Source: CAWJHE01 sp964614855
GTDB taxonomy: Bacteria; Chloroflexota; Anaerolineae; Anaerolineales; UBA4823
Length of the DNA stretch: 14,106 nt
NCBI GenBank assembly: GCA_964614855.1
Contig: CAZTMX010000067.1
Coordinates: 1-14,106 of the forward strand
Direction: 5' to 3'
This document shows, piece after piece, positions 1 to 7,537 of the stretch. A model generated the notes under the pieces. It worked only from the letters and a program-made list of their open reading frames with translations, ran no database searches and had not been told where the DNA came from. The position numbers and the translations under genes are program-made. Position 1 is the first letter of the stretch. Each line of letters begins with the position of its first letter.

Positions 1-152
1 TACCTGGTTCACCGGCAGTTGCTTGTATAGGACCAGTCACATCTTTTGCAGCGCGACAGGCTGGCTTTAATGTAGCATTTGTTCCTCAGGATCATACTGT
101 TGATGAATTAGTCAAAGCCATAGGAGATTATTATGTTGAAAGAAATAAATGA
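1..152 (+). CDS. hemD: Uroporphyrinogen-III synthase, C-terminal end (partial)
   Basis: Only the last 49 codons are present; reading begins at base 3 and ends with TGA at 150-152. HemD cyclises and rearranges hydroxymethylbilane to uroporphyrinogen III in the cytoplasm. The visible tail contains IGPVTSFAARQAGF followed by VPQDHTVDELVKAI. This matches the usual HemD ending, a glycine/threonine turn of the form IGPxT, then a short strand, then a TxxxLVxAI helix. The stop codon lies 20 bases inside the following hemB gene, so the two are probably translationally coupled. The identification rests on a short fragment but is strongly supported by the hemB and hemE neighbours. The 5' part, and any fusion to a methyltransferase domain, lie outside the window. 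Confidence 0.82.
   Translation, partial: PGSPAVACIGPVTSFAARQAGFNVAFVPQDHTVDELVKAIGDYYVERNK
122..126 (+). promoter_or_regulatory. Ribosome binding site of hemB
   Basis: AGGAG lies 6 bases before the ATG at 133, inside the 3' end of hemD. It fixes the hemB start and supports coupled translation. Confidence 0.6.
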
Positions 153-1167
153 AAGAGTATATTCAGGGTTAAAACCCAGCAATCGTCCACGCCGGCTGCG
201 TACAACTGCCAGTTTGCGTGCCATGGTACGTGAAACTGAAATTACCCCTTCAGACTTCATATATCCTCTTTTTGTCCGACATGGAAGAGGGCGCAGTGAA
301 ATCCGTTCAATGCCTGGGGTTTTTCAGCTTTCTGTTGACGAGACTCTGCACGAAGTTGAATCAGCGGCAAATGTAGGTGTGCCTGCAGTGATATTGTTTG
401 GCATTCCAGCCCACAAAGACCCTATTGGATTAGAAAATTTCGCTAACGATGGGATCGTGCAACAAGCAGTTCGCAAAATTAAAGAGAATTTTCCTCAAAT
501 GTTGGTGATTACTGATGTATGTCTTTGTGAATATACTGATCATGGACATTGTGGAATAATAAATGCTAATTCTCACTATAATCCAAATTTGCCAAAAGGT
601 TATGTTTTGAATGATCCCACACTTGAGATTTTGGGAAAGGTGGCGGTCTCGCACGCTGAATGTGGCGCAGATATTGTTGCGCCGTCAGGCATGATCGATA
701 GCATGGTGTCGTATATCCGTAATGCCTTGGATTACGAGGGCTTCGAGAATATTCCTATCCTATCCTATGCAGTCAAATACGCTTCTTCGTTCTATGGACC
801 ATTTAGAGATGCTGCTGAAGGTGCGCCAAAGTTTGGCGACCGTAAATCTCATCAAATGGATACAGCAAACTCCAATGAAGCATTAAGAGAGGCAGAATTG
901 GACGTTGCTGAAGGAGCTGATATGCTAATGGTAAAACCAGCGCTGGCTTACCTGGATATCATTCACAAGGTAAAAAGTAAATTTCCGGATGTTCCTCTGG
1001 CTGCATACAATGTGAGCGGAGAGTATGCCATGGTGAAAGCAGCTGCTTCAAACGGCTGGGTCGATGAAGTCAAGGTAGTATTGGAAATATTGACTGCAAT
1101 AAAACGCGCAGGAGCGGATATGATCTTGACTTATCATGCTGTGAATGCTGCTCGTTGGTTAAAGTAA
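133..1167 (+). CDS. hemB: Delta-aminolevulinic acid dehydratase (porphobilinogen synthase)
   Basis: The 344-residue protein condenses two 5-aminolevulinate molecules to porphobilinogen, the first common tetrapyrrole step, in the cytoplasm. It is full length for the family. Visible signatures are RPRRLR (residues 18-23), the metal-site motif VCLCEYTDHGHCG with Cys130, Cys132 and Cys140, the first active-site lysine Lys215 in SYAVKYASSFYGPFR, and the Schiff-base lysine Lys268 in MLMVKPALAYLD. The three cysteines place it in the zinc-using HemB group by family knowledge. The start at 133 has an AGGAG site and follows the overlap with hemD. The radical SAM gene starts 3 bp after its stop, so it belongs to one heme operon. 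The gene is AT-rich compared with the genes after 5.7 kb. Confidence 0.97.
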   Translation: MLKEINERVYSGLKPSNRPRRLRTTASLRAMVRETEITPSDFIYPLFVRHGRGRSEIRSMPGVFQLSVDETLHEVESAANVGVPAVILFGIPAHKDPIGLENFANDGIVQQAVRKIKENFPQMLVITDVCLCEYTDHGHCGIINANSHYNPNLPKGYVLNDPTLEILGKVAVSHAECGADIVAPSGMIDSMVSYIRNALDYEGFENIPILSYAVKYASSFYGPFRDAAEGAPKFGDRKSHQMDTANSNEALREAELDVAEGADMLMVKPALAYLDIIHKVKSKFPDVPLAAYNVSGEYAMVKAAASNGWVDEVKVVLEILTAIKRAGADMILTYHAVNAARWLK

Positions 1168-1170
1168 CAA

Positions 1171-2334
1171 ATGGATAACATAATGGATCAATCAAATCAT
1201 AACTTAAACGTAGGCGCTGCCGCTGATCGTTGCATGCACAACGACCGGATGGTGCATGCAGATTTTGATCAGGCTCCTTTTACTATTGCCTGGGAAGTTA
1301 CTCGAGCGTGTGCGTATGCGTGTGTTCATTGCAGGGCTGACGCCCAACACAAGCGAGATAGTCGTGAATTGCAGACCGACGAGGCAAAGTTGCTGATTAA
1401 GCAATTGGCAAATTTTGATAACCACCCAATTTTAATTTTCACTGGTGGTGATCCTATGATGCGTCAAGATCTATTTGAGTTAATCGATTTTGCTACTCAA
1501 CTTGGTTTGCGTTGTTCCTTAACCCCAACTGCAACAGCACTAGCAACCAATGAAAGGCTCTTAAAAGCAGAGGAAGCAGGAATACGAAGGATTGCACTTT
1601 CTCTAGACGCACCTCGTAAAGATATTCATGACAATTTTCGACAGGTTGAAGGTTCCTGGCTTCGCACAATGAATATACTTCATCGCGCTCAGGAGGCTGG
1701 TATGGCTGTTCAAGTAAATACAACTGTTGCCAGGCATAATATTGAAATTTTAGACGAAATGCCAGCATTTATTCAAGAAGTGAATGCAGTGCAGTGGTCG
1801 TTATTCTTTCTTGTGCCTACCGGCCGAGCAATGATATCCCAGATGATATCTGCCCAGGAACATGAAAGTGTATTTCATTGGATGTATGATTTATCACGGA
1901 TTGCTCCCTTTGATATCAAGGCGACAGCTGCGCCTATGTACCGCCGTGTCGCAATTGAGCGAATGCAGAAGGAAACAGGCAATACCACTACGTATTTCCA
2001 GGGTGCTGGTTTTCAGTATGCCGATGGTTTGAATAGGCCGAACCGGGGTGTAAATGATGGCAATGGATTTCTTTTTATTTCGCACATTGGAGAGATCCAA
2101 CCTTCGGGTTTTCTGCCTTTAACTGCTGGCAATGTCCGTCAAGACGATGTTGTGGATATCTATCAAAACCATCCCATATTCAAAAGTCTACGAGATCCAG
2201 CACAACTAAAAGGAGCTTGTGGAGATTGCAAGTATAAACAGATCTGCGGAGGCCAGCGTGGTCGCGCGTTTGGGCTTACTGGTGATTATCTGGCCGCAGA
2301 TCCAGCTTGTGTGCTGGTAAGCGAACAAGAATAG
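1171..2334 (+). CDS. Radical SAM/SPASM-domain protein of the AhbD/NirJ-like group, heme-operon encoded
   Basis: The 387-residue protein has the radical SAM cluster motif CxxxCxxC at Cys47, Cys51 and Cys54 (RACAYACVHCRA), the TGGDP motif at 91-95 for SAM binding, and a C-terminal SPASM-like cysteine set at Cys350, Cys353, Cys359 and Cys380. Residues 307-322 read GEIQPSGFLPLTAGNV. This resembles the relatives of AhbD and NirJ that I recall being catalogued as TIGR04053, but no search was done. AhbD decarboxylates Fe-coproporphyrin to heme and NirJ acts in heme d1 synthesis. Lying between hemB and hemE, this enzyme most likely acts on a porphyrin or iron-porphyrin side chain; that is an inference. 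It is not HemN-like, because it lacks the HemN CxxxCxYC pattern. The first ATG (1171) has no clear ribosome site. An alternative ATG at 1183 has a weak GGA upstream, so the start is uncertain by four codons. Confidence 0.85.
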   Translation: MDNIMDQSNHNLNVGAAADRCMHNDRMVHADFDQAPFTIAWEVTRACAYACVHCRADAQHKRDSRELQTDEAKLLIKQLANFDNHPILIFTGGDPMMRQDLFELIDFATQLGLRCSLTPTATALATNERLLKAEEAGIRRIALSLDAPRKDIHDNFRQVEGSWLRTMNILHRAQEAGMAVQVNTTVARHNIEILDEMPAFIQEVNAVQWSLFFLVPTGRAMISQMISAQEHESVFHWMYDLSRIAPFDIKATAAPMYRRVAIERMQKETGNTTTYFQGAGFQYADGLNRPNRGVNDGNGFLFISHIGEIQPSGFLPLTAGNVRQDDVVDIYQNHPIFKSLRDPAQLKGACGDCKYKQICGGQRGRAFGLTGDYLAADPACVLVSEQE

Positions 2335-2355
2335 TTAAAGAGTGGATAAATATTT

Positions 2356-3423
2356 ATGGACACCTTATTTGAAACAAATAACCAAAGGCCAGAAGATTTT
2401 TCACGTTTCTTACGGGCTTGTAAAGGTTTGCCTGTTGACCATACACCCGTGTGGTTTATGCGCCAGGCGGGGCGATATATGCCTGAATATCGCAAGATAA
2501 GGGAGAAATATTCACTTCTAGAAATATGTTACCAACCCGAACTGGCCGTCGAAGTGACTTTACAGCCCGTAAAAGCTCTTGGCGTTGACGCAGCCATTCT
2601 GTTCGCTGATATTCTTTTACCTGCCATACCGCTTGGTGTTGGATTGGATTTTGTCAGCGGAGAAGGGCCGGTATTAAGTAATCCTGTAAGAACAATTCAG
2701 GATGTTCATAAACTGCATGATATTGATCCGGACGAAGACCTGGGGTATGTTATGAAAGCCATCCGAGCACTGAGAAGTGAGTTGATCTCTACACCCTTAA
2801 TCGGCTTTTGTGGCGCTCCTTTTACATTTGCTTCTTACTGTATTGAGGGGGGAGCGAGCAGGAATTTTTATCACACCAAGATGATGATGTATTCTCAGCC
2901 TGATACCTGGCATGCACTCATGCAAAGGCTCACCAAGGTGTTGGAAAACTACCTGCTTGCACAAATCCGAGCGGGAGCTCAAGCCGTTCAGGTTTTTGAT
3001 TCCTGGGTTGGATACCTATCACCTCAGGATTATTTAAAATTTGTCCAGCCTTACTCCAAACAAATCTTACAGGCAGCTCAAGCAACCGGTGTGCCAGTAA
3101 TTCACTTTGGAGTTGGGGCTTCAACACTTATGACAGCGATGAAATCTGCAGGTGGTTCTGTCATTGGCCTGGATTGGCGCATGCCATTAGATCAGGGGTG
3201 GAAAGAAGTAGGGTACAGCACTGCAATACAGGGCAACCTGGATCCCAGTGTTTTAATGGCTCCTTGGGATGTAATTAAAGAGTACGTAAAGGATGTACTC
3301 AACCGAGCTGCGGACCGCTCTGGGCATATCTTTAACCTGGGTCACGGTGTATTACCTATGACTCCGGTGGAAAATCTCCAAAGAGTGGTTGACTATGTTC
3401 ACCAATATAAGGTTGGATCATGA
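2356..3423 (+). CDS. hemE: Uroporphyrinogen decarboxylase
   Basis: The 355-residue cytoplasmic enzyme removes four carboxyl groups from uroporphyrinogen III to give coproporphyrinogen III. It is full length. Family signatures are PVWFMRQAGRYMPEYR (31-46, substrate-binding arginines), FADILLP with Asp85 (the pyrrole-NH-binding aspartate), GFCGAPFTFASYCIEGG (150-166, with Tyr161), VFDSWVG with Ser216, IQGNLDP (291-297) and NLGHGVLP with His330. All expected active-site residues are present. It starts 21 bp after the radical SAM gene with only a weak purine-rich site (AGAGTGG) upstream. Its TGA overlaps the ATG of the next gene (ATGA), indicating coupled translation with the first small membrane protein. 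Confidence 0.97.
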   Translation: MDTLFETNNQRPEDFSRFLRACKGLPVDHTPVWFMRQAGRYMPEYRKIREKYSLLEICYQPELAVEVTLQPVKALGVDAAILFADILLPAIPLGVGLDFVSGEGPVLSNPVRTIQDVHKLHDIDPDEDLGYVMKAIRALRSELISTPLIGFCGAPFTFASYCIEGGASRNFYHTKMMMYSQPDTWHALMQRLTKVLENYLLAQIRAGAQAVQVFDSWVGYLSPQDYLKFVQPYSKQILQAAQATGVPVIHFGVGASTLMTAMKSAGGSVIGLDWRMPLDQGWKEVGYSTAIQGNLDPSVLMAPWDVIKEYVKDVLNRAADRSGHIFNLGHGVLPMTPVENLQRVVDYVHQYKVGS

Positions 3424-3770
3424 ACTTCACAGGAATGATTTCGGCTTTAGTGGTTTTCTTGGGCATTTGGTCTGGACATGTTGCAGTGAGAAAAATTGAA
3501 TTCTTTGTTCAGAGGCTTTGGTTACCAGCGGCTTTTCTCTTTCTTTCCAGTCTCAGCTTGATATATTCCTCACTATCATCAGCTTCTCGTCAGTGGAGTG
3601 CAGCCTTAGGGATCCTTGGCACAATTGTTCTGTGGGATGTTATTGAACTATTCAGGCAGCAGAAACGGGTTCAGATAGGTCATGCACCTGCCAATCCGAG
3701 GAATCCACGCCATCAATGGATTTTGGCTCACTATCCTTCTTCAACCACAGAAAATCCGTTTCTACAGTGA
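3420..3770 (+). CDS. Small membrane protein, DUF4491-like (first of a tandem pair)
   Basis: The 116-residue protein has three hydrophobic segments at roughly residues 5-22, 36-55 and 60-76. They are followed by a polar tail with ELFRQQKRVQIG (76-87) and ANPRNPRH (91-98). The ending of the form ELxxQxxRVxxGxxPxNP matches what I remember of DUF4491, a family of unknown function. The start codon overlaps the hemE stop (ATGA), so it is made together with hemE. The next gene but for a 50-bp gap has the same architecture and the same tail motif, so the two look like diverged tandem paralogues. The function is unknown. Position suggests a membrane role linked to porphyrinogen oxidation or delivery, but nothing in the sequence shows cofactor ligands. 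Confidence 0.75.
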   Translation: MNFTGMISALVVFLGIWSGHVAVRKIEFFVQRLWLPAAFLFLSSLSLIYSSLSSASRQWSAALGILGTIVLWDVIELFRQQKRVQIGHAPANPRNPRHQWILAHYPSSTTENPFLQ

Positions 3771-3820
3771 AGAGATTTGCAAAAACCTCTTAGAGAAAAT
3801 AATTCTATTAGGATACTGGA

Positions 3821-4153
3821 ATGAATACATTTGGAATTATTCTTGGTTTGGTTACGTTGGTAATCATCGGTCTTGGGTTTGTTTGGGTAGTGCGTGGGGA
3901 GCGAGTGCTTGGTGCCAATTGGTGGCCATATTTTCTCTTTGCAGGAATGGTCATGATTCTCGCCTCATTGATAATAGTGAATGACTGGTTTTCGTCGTTT
4001 CTCGGTATACAAGGAGCCAGTCTGATTTGGGGCTCTACTGAATTAAAAGAACAGTCCATGCGGGTTAAGCTGGGATGGTACCCAGATAATCCTGACAAGA
4101 TTCAACCTCCTTTTTCTCAGGTCATCAATAAGTGGCCTATGCCGCATTTGTAA
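3821..4153 (+). CDS. Small membrane protein, DUF4491-like (second of a tandem pair)
   Basis: The 110-residue protein has hydrophobic segments at about residues 3-20, 36-53 and 57-71, then ELKEQSMRVKLGWYPDNP (74-91). This aligns by eye with the ELFRQQKRVQIG...ANPRNP tail of the preceding protein and with DUF4491 as remembered. The first helix here carries VWVVRGERVLG in place of the partner's VAVRKIEFFVQ. A reasonable ribosome site, AGGATACTGGA, ends just before the ATG at 3821. The HemY-type oxidase begins 4 bp after the stop, so this gene links hemE to hemY in the operon. No function can be assigned. The tandem retention suggests a two-subunit membrane unit, which is an inference. Confidence 0.72.
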   Translation: MNTFGIILGLVTLVIIGLGFVWVVRGERVLGANWWPYFLFAGMVMILASLIIVNDWFSSFLGIQGASLIWGSTELKEQSMRVKLGWYPDNPDKIQPPFSQVINKWPMPHL

Positions 4154-4157
4154 AATT

Positions 4158-5576
4158 ATGATTACTATTCTAATTGCTGGTGGTGGTATTGCTGGGCTTT
4201 CTGCTGCTTATTATTTGGTTAAGAAAGCAAAAGAATCTGATACAGCGGTAAAGGTAATCTTGACAGAAAGCGAAAACCGGTGGGGCGGAAAGATTGTGAC
4301 AGACCGGGTTGCTTTTGGTGATAAATATTTCATTGTAGAAGGAGGTCCGGATACTTTTCTGGCAACCAAACCATACGCTGTCGCTTTATGTAAGGAACTG
4401 GGGTTGAGTGATCGCCTCCAGGGAGTTAATCCAATTATCCGAGATACTTTTATTTATCACAAACAAAAATTGGTGAAATTGCCCGATGGCCTGGCAATGA
4501 TGATCCCAACGAATGTACGGGCGATGGCAACTACTCGCCTCCTTTCCCCTTTTCAAAAACTTCGCATGGGTTTGGACTTGGTCCTTCCCCCTCGTAGTCT
4601 AAACGGCGATGAGACATTAGGCGGATTTATTTCTCGCCGGCTTGGCCGAGGAGTATATGAAAACCTGATTGAACCTTTGATGTCGGGGATTTATGCAGGT
4701 GATGGTGATCAACTCTCCCTGGCCGCCACCTTTCCTTACTTGAGAGATCTGGAGCTTAAGTACGGTAGCCTGGTAAAAGGTGTTTTGGCAATGAAGCATG
4801 GGGCAGGTAATTCAAGAAAATCTGCAGGAGGTTGGCGATCTGCTTTTCTAACACCCACCACTGGTCTCTCTGAAATCGTTGAATCACTTGTGAATGACCT
4901 CAAACAAAATTCAGTTGAATTATGTCTCAATACGAAAATCACAGGCATCAAGAAGAATAATTCCGGATACAAGATAAACCTGGAAAATGGGAAGAATATT
5001 CTAGCGGATTCAGTGATCCTTGCCACACCTGCATTTGTGAGCGGATCAATGCTCAATTTGTTGGATCCTGAACTGGCGGAGACATTAGGAAGCATTCCAT
5101 ACGTGTCGACTGCAACAGTTACCTTAGCATATCATGAAGAGGATTTACCTCGCGCATTGAATGGATATGGATATGTAATTCCCCGCAAAGAAAGGCAGAC
5201 CGCTCTTGCTTGTACATGGACATCTACTAAATTTCCGCACCGGGCTCCAAATGGATATGCACTTATAAGAGTATTTATTGGACGGGCTGGTCAAAATTTC
5301 CCGTTCAATGAAAGCCAGTTGCAGGTCATTGCTCGCGAAGAATTGCTTAGGACCCTGGGGATTGCTGCCGAACCAGTCCTGACCAAGGTTTTCTTATGGG
5401 AAAACGCAATGCCTCAATATAACCTGGGACATAAAGTATTACTTTCCAAGATTGATGAAAAAGTAAATACTCACAAAGGGTTGGCGTTGGCCGGGAACGG
5501 TTTTCGAGGGATTGGCATTCCCGATTGCATTCATTCTGGGGAATTAGCTGCACAAAAAATCCTATCGGATTTATAA
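4158..5576 (+). CDS. hemY: HemY-type FAD-dependent porphyrinogen oxidase (protoporphyrinogen IX or coproporphyrinogen III oxidase)
   Basis: The 472-residue flavoprotein removes six electrons from a porphyrinogen ring. It has an N-terminal Rossmann FAD-binding motif GGGIAGLSAAYYL (8-20), the acidic ribose-binding Glu37 region with RWGGKI (41-46), and EGGPDTFL (61-68). It also has IEPLMSGIYAGD (171-182), MPQYNLGH (418-425) and a C-terminal FAD motif ALAGNGFRGIGIPDCIHSG (443-461). Length and motif order are those of HemY/CgoX. Sequence alone does not settle whether it oxidises protoporphyrinogen IX (classical route) or coproporphyrinogen III (coproporphyrin route, CgoX). The known family uses oxygen, which sits oddly with an otherwise anaerobic-looking gene set. 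The start is 4 bp after the second DUF4491-like gene, without a clear ribosome site, so reinitiation or coupling is likely. It is the last gene of the AT-rich heme operon. Confidence 0.92.
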   Translation: MITILIAGGGIAGLSAAYYLVKKAKESDTAVKVILTESENRWGGKIVTDRVAFGDKYFIVEGGPDTFLATKPYAVALCKELGLSDRLQGVNPIIRDTFIYHKQKLVKLPDGLAMMIPTNVRAMATTRLLSPFQKLRMGLDLVLPPRSLNGDETLGGFISRRLGRGVYENLIEPLMSGIYAGDGDQLSLAATFPYLRDLELKYGSLVKGVLAMKHGAGNSRKSAGGWRSAFLTPTTGLSEIVESLVNDLKQNSVELCLNTKITGIKKNNSGYKINLENGKNILADSVILATPAFVSGSMLNLLDPELAETLGSIPYVSTATVTLAYHEEDLPRALNGYGYVIPRKERQTALACTWTSTKFPHRAPNGYALIRVFIGRAGQNFPFNESQLQVIAREELLRTLGIAAEPVLTKVFLWENAMPQYNLGHKVLLSKIDEKVNTHKGLALAGNGFRGIGIPDCIHSGELAAQKILSDL

Positions 5577-5696
5577 AAATTAGGAACAATCGGAAGGTGC
5601 TTAAAGACAGGCCGTGCAAAGATGCTGTGCAAAAATTAAAAAATACGGTAAAAAGCTATCAAGTTATTAAAATCAAGTTCCATATTCGAAATTGTT

Positions 5697-5705
5697 TGCT
5701 ACAAT
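5697..5705 (+). promoter_or_regulatory. Possible extended -10 promoter for the HIT gene
   Basis: TGC followed by TACAAT forms an extended -10 (TG-N-TACAAT). It lies 58 bases before the TTG start at 5764, in the 187-bp spacer after hemY. The -35 region (around 5677-5683) matches poorly, as can occur with extended -10 promoters. The rest of the spacer (5577-5696) is AT-rich, with a GTGCAAA direct repeat (5614-5620 and 5627-5633) and no convincing terminator hairpin. Confidence 0.4.
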
Positions 5706-5752
5706 TGTTGGGGTAAATCATTAGAGGGTTTTCTATATACATCCGGACAGAT

Positions 5753-5757
5753 GGAGA
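5753..5757 (+). promoter_or_regulatory. Ribosome binding site that decides the TTG start of the HIT gene
   Basis: GGAGA is placed 6 bases before TTG at 5764. The nearest ATG (5751) is out of frame, and an in-frame stop occurs at 5722, so TTG is the supported start. Confidence 0.55.
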
Positions 5758-5763
5758 AGAAAA

Positions 5764-6255
5764 TTGGAACATCTATGGTCTCCCTGGCGAATGGAATATA
5801 TCCAAGGCGAAAAAAATGTTGAAGGTTGTGTTTTCTGCATTGCCGCAGAAGGACCAGAGGATGAAAAAAACCTGGTCGTATTTCGGGGGAAATATTCATT
5901 TGTCATTCTCAACCGTTATCCATACAACACCGGTCACCTGATGGTGGTGCCTTACGAACACCACCCATCCATCGAAACCCTTGAACCGGAAGTCAGGTGC
6001 GAGATGATGGAACTGGCCAGCCGCGCCATTCCTCTTCTTGCTGAGGTTTACCATCCCCAGGGCTTTAACCTGGGGATAAACATCGGCTCGGCTGCTGGCG
6101 CGGGGATTCGTGAGCATGTGCATTTTCACATCCTGCCCCGCTGGGATGGCGATACGAATTTCATGTCATCACTGGCTGGGACGCGCGTTCTTCCAGAATC
6201 TTTGGAGGAGAGCTACCAACGCATACGTAAATGTTGGGATGCCTCTACAGTTTAG
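5764..6255 (+). CDS. HIT-family nucleotide hydrolase/transferase (Ap4A-phosphorylase-like)
   Basis: The 163-residue cytoplasmic protein has the histidine triad His118-Val-His120-Phe-His122 in EHVHFHILPRWDGDTNF; the middle histidine is the nucleophile that forms a nucleotidyl intermediate in this family. The N-terminus EHLWSPWRMEYI is the typical opening of bacterial HIT proteins of the Ap4A phosphorylase/FHIT-like branch. CVFC (Cys22, Cys25) is the usual partial zinc site. The substrate is likely a dinucleoside polyphosphate or nucleoside phosphoramidate, but the exact one cannot be read from sequence. It starts with TTG, supported by a GGAGA site and by the conserved N-terminus. The thiolase gene follows 25 bp later. 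It is the first gene on the GC-richer side of a composition change. Confidence 0.92.
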   Translation: MEHLWSPWRMEYIQGEKNVEGCVFCIAAEGPEDEKNLVVFRGKYSFVILNRYPYNTGHLMVVPYEHHPSIETLEPEVRCEMMELASRAIPLLAEVYHPQGFNLGINIGSAAGAGIREHVHFHILPRWDGDTNFMSSLAGTRVLPESLEESYQRIRKCWDASTV

Positions 6256-6280
6256 ATCCCGCAATCCAGGAGAATAATAG

Positions 6281-7492
6281 ATGAGCAAGCAAAAACCCGA
6301 GAACCAGGCGGTGATCCTGAGCGCTGCTCGTACGGCGACAGGGCGTTTCTTGGGGGGGCTGAGCAATTTCCCGGCAACCCAATTGGGGGCGATTGCCATC
6401 CGAGCAGCCGTTGAGAGAGCCGGTCTACCTGACCTTTCAGCAATTGATGAAGTGCTGATGGGGAATGTGGTCAGCGCTGGGCTGGGGCAAGCGCCGGCGC
6501 GCCAGGCTGCCATCTCTGCTGGCTTGCCGCCATCTGTGGGGGCGATGACGATCAATAAAGTGTGCGGTTCAGCCCTTAAAGCGGTGATGCTGGCATCCAC
6601 GGCTATTCGAGCAGGCGAAGGCTCGCTTTTTGTGGTGGGCGGGATGGAAAGCATGAGCCGCGCGCCGTTCCTGGTGGATGGGCGTACCGGCACCCTGCGC
6701 TTTGGGCACAGCCAGCTTACGGACGCCTTGCTCAAAGACGGTTTGTGGGATGCCTTTGAGAATTGGGCGATGGGTGACGCCGCGGAATTTATCGCCCGTG
6801 AGTATGATATCTCCCGCCAGCAGATGGACGAGTATGCCTGCCGGAGCCATGCCAGGGCTGTGGCAGCGATAGACTGCGGCGCTTTCAACGCTGAGATTGT
6901 TCCGGTTGAACTGCCAAGTAAAAAGGGCAGCCCTGCAGTGCTGGCGATCGATGAACCCCCGCGGGGCGATACCTCCCTGGAAAGCCTGGGAAAGCTTCGC
7001 CCGGCATTTCAGGAAGACGGTAGGGTGACGGCGGGCAATGCCCCCGGTTTATGCGATGGGGCGGCAGCCCTGGTGGTCGCAAGCCAGAGCTGGGCGCAGG
7101 CTGCGGGTAAAACACCCCTGGCGCGCGTGGTGGGGTATTCCCAGGCTGCCCTTGCACCGCGCTACCTGTTCGATGCTCCTGCCCACGCCATCCCGCGCCT
7201 GCTGGATAGGGTGGGGTGGTCGCTTGCGGATGTTGATCTGATTGAGCTTAATGAGGCTTTCGCGGCTCAAGCCCTGGCAAACGGCAAAGCGCTGCACCAT
7301 CTTGGCTGGGATTGGGAAAAAGTGAATGCCAACGGCGGGGCGATTGCCCTGGGGCATCCGATCGGCGCCAGTGGAGCACGCATCCTGACCACGCTGATCT
7401 ACGCGCTGCGCAGCCGTGGTTTGCAGCGGGGAATTGCAGTGCTCTGCCTGGGGGGCGGCGAGGCTGTGGCGCTGGCAGTTGAAATTGATTAG
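6281..7492 (+). CDS. Acetyl-CoA C-acyltransferase (thiolase)
   Basis: The 403-residue enzyme catalyses reversible Claisen condensation of two acetyl-CoA to acetoacetyl-CoA, or thiolytic cleavage of 3-ketoacyl-CoA. Catalytic residues are all visible: nucleophile Cys95 in NKVCGSALKA, NEAFA (324-328), His359 in GHPIGASGAR and Cys389 in CLGGGEAVAL. GGMESMSRAPF (120-130) is also typical. A small variation is GNAPGLCDGAAA (252-263), where most relatives have a GNASGxNDGAAA-type sequence. AGGAG (6268-6272) lies 8 bases before the ATG. The paired dehydrogenase follows after 45 bp, so the two probably supply or consume 3-hydroxybutyryl-CoA. Biosynthetic (butyrate/PHB) and degradative (beta-oxidation) roles cannot be separated here. 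Confidence 0.95.
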   Translation: MSKQKPENQAVILSAARTATGRFLGGLSNFPATQLGAIAIRAAVERAGLPDLSAIDEVLMGNVVSAGLGQAPARQAAISAGLPPSVGAMTINKVCGSALKAVMLASTAIRAGEGSLFVVGGMESMSRAPFLVDGRTGTLRFGHSQLTDALLKDGLWDAFENWAMGDAAEFIAREYDISRQQMDEYACRSHARAVAAIDCGAFNAEIVPVELPSKKGSPAVLAIDEPPRGDTSLESLGKLRPAFQEDGRVTAGNAPGLCDGAAALVVASQSWAQAAGKTPLARVVGYSQAALAPRYLFDAPAHAIPRLLDRVGWSLADVDLIELNEAFAAQALANGKALHHLGWDWEKVNANGGAIALGHPIGASGARILTTLIYALRSRGLQRGIAVLCLGGGEAVALAVEID

Positions 7493-7537
7493 TAGATATT
7501 GAAACATGAATAGGCTGTGATTTGGACGGGGTGTTGC

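Noticed and set aside
5614..5633. GTGCAAA direct repeat after hemY as an attachment site or terminator
   Set aside because: Seven-base repeats 13 bases apart are expected by chance in AT-rich spacer. There is no hairpin, integrase or tRNA nearby.
6169..6888. Long open frame (239 codons) on the - strand opposite the HIT and thiolase genes
   Set aside because: It is antisense to two clearly identified genes, has a biased Ala/Ser/Arg composition and no recognisable domain. It is typical of GC-rich shadow frames.
7517..7537. Longer start of the 3-hydroxyacyl-CoA dehydrogenase
   Set aside because: It adds seven residues not expected before the Rossmann motif, and the only AGG lies too close to the GTG. 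The GTG at 7538 fits the family.
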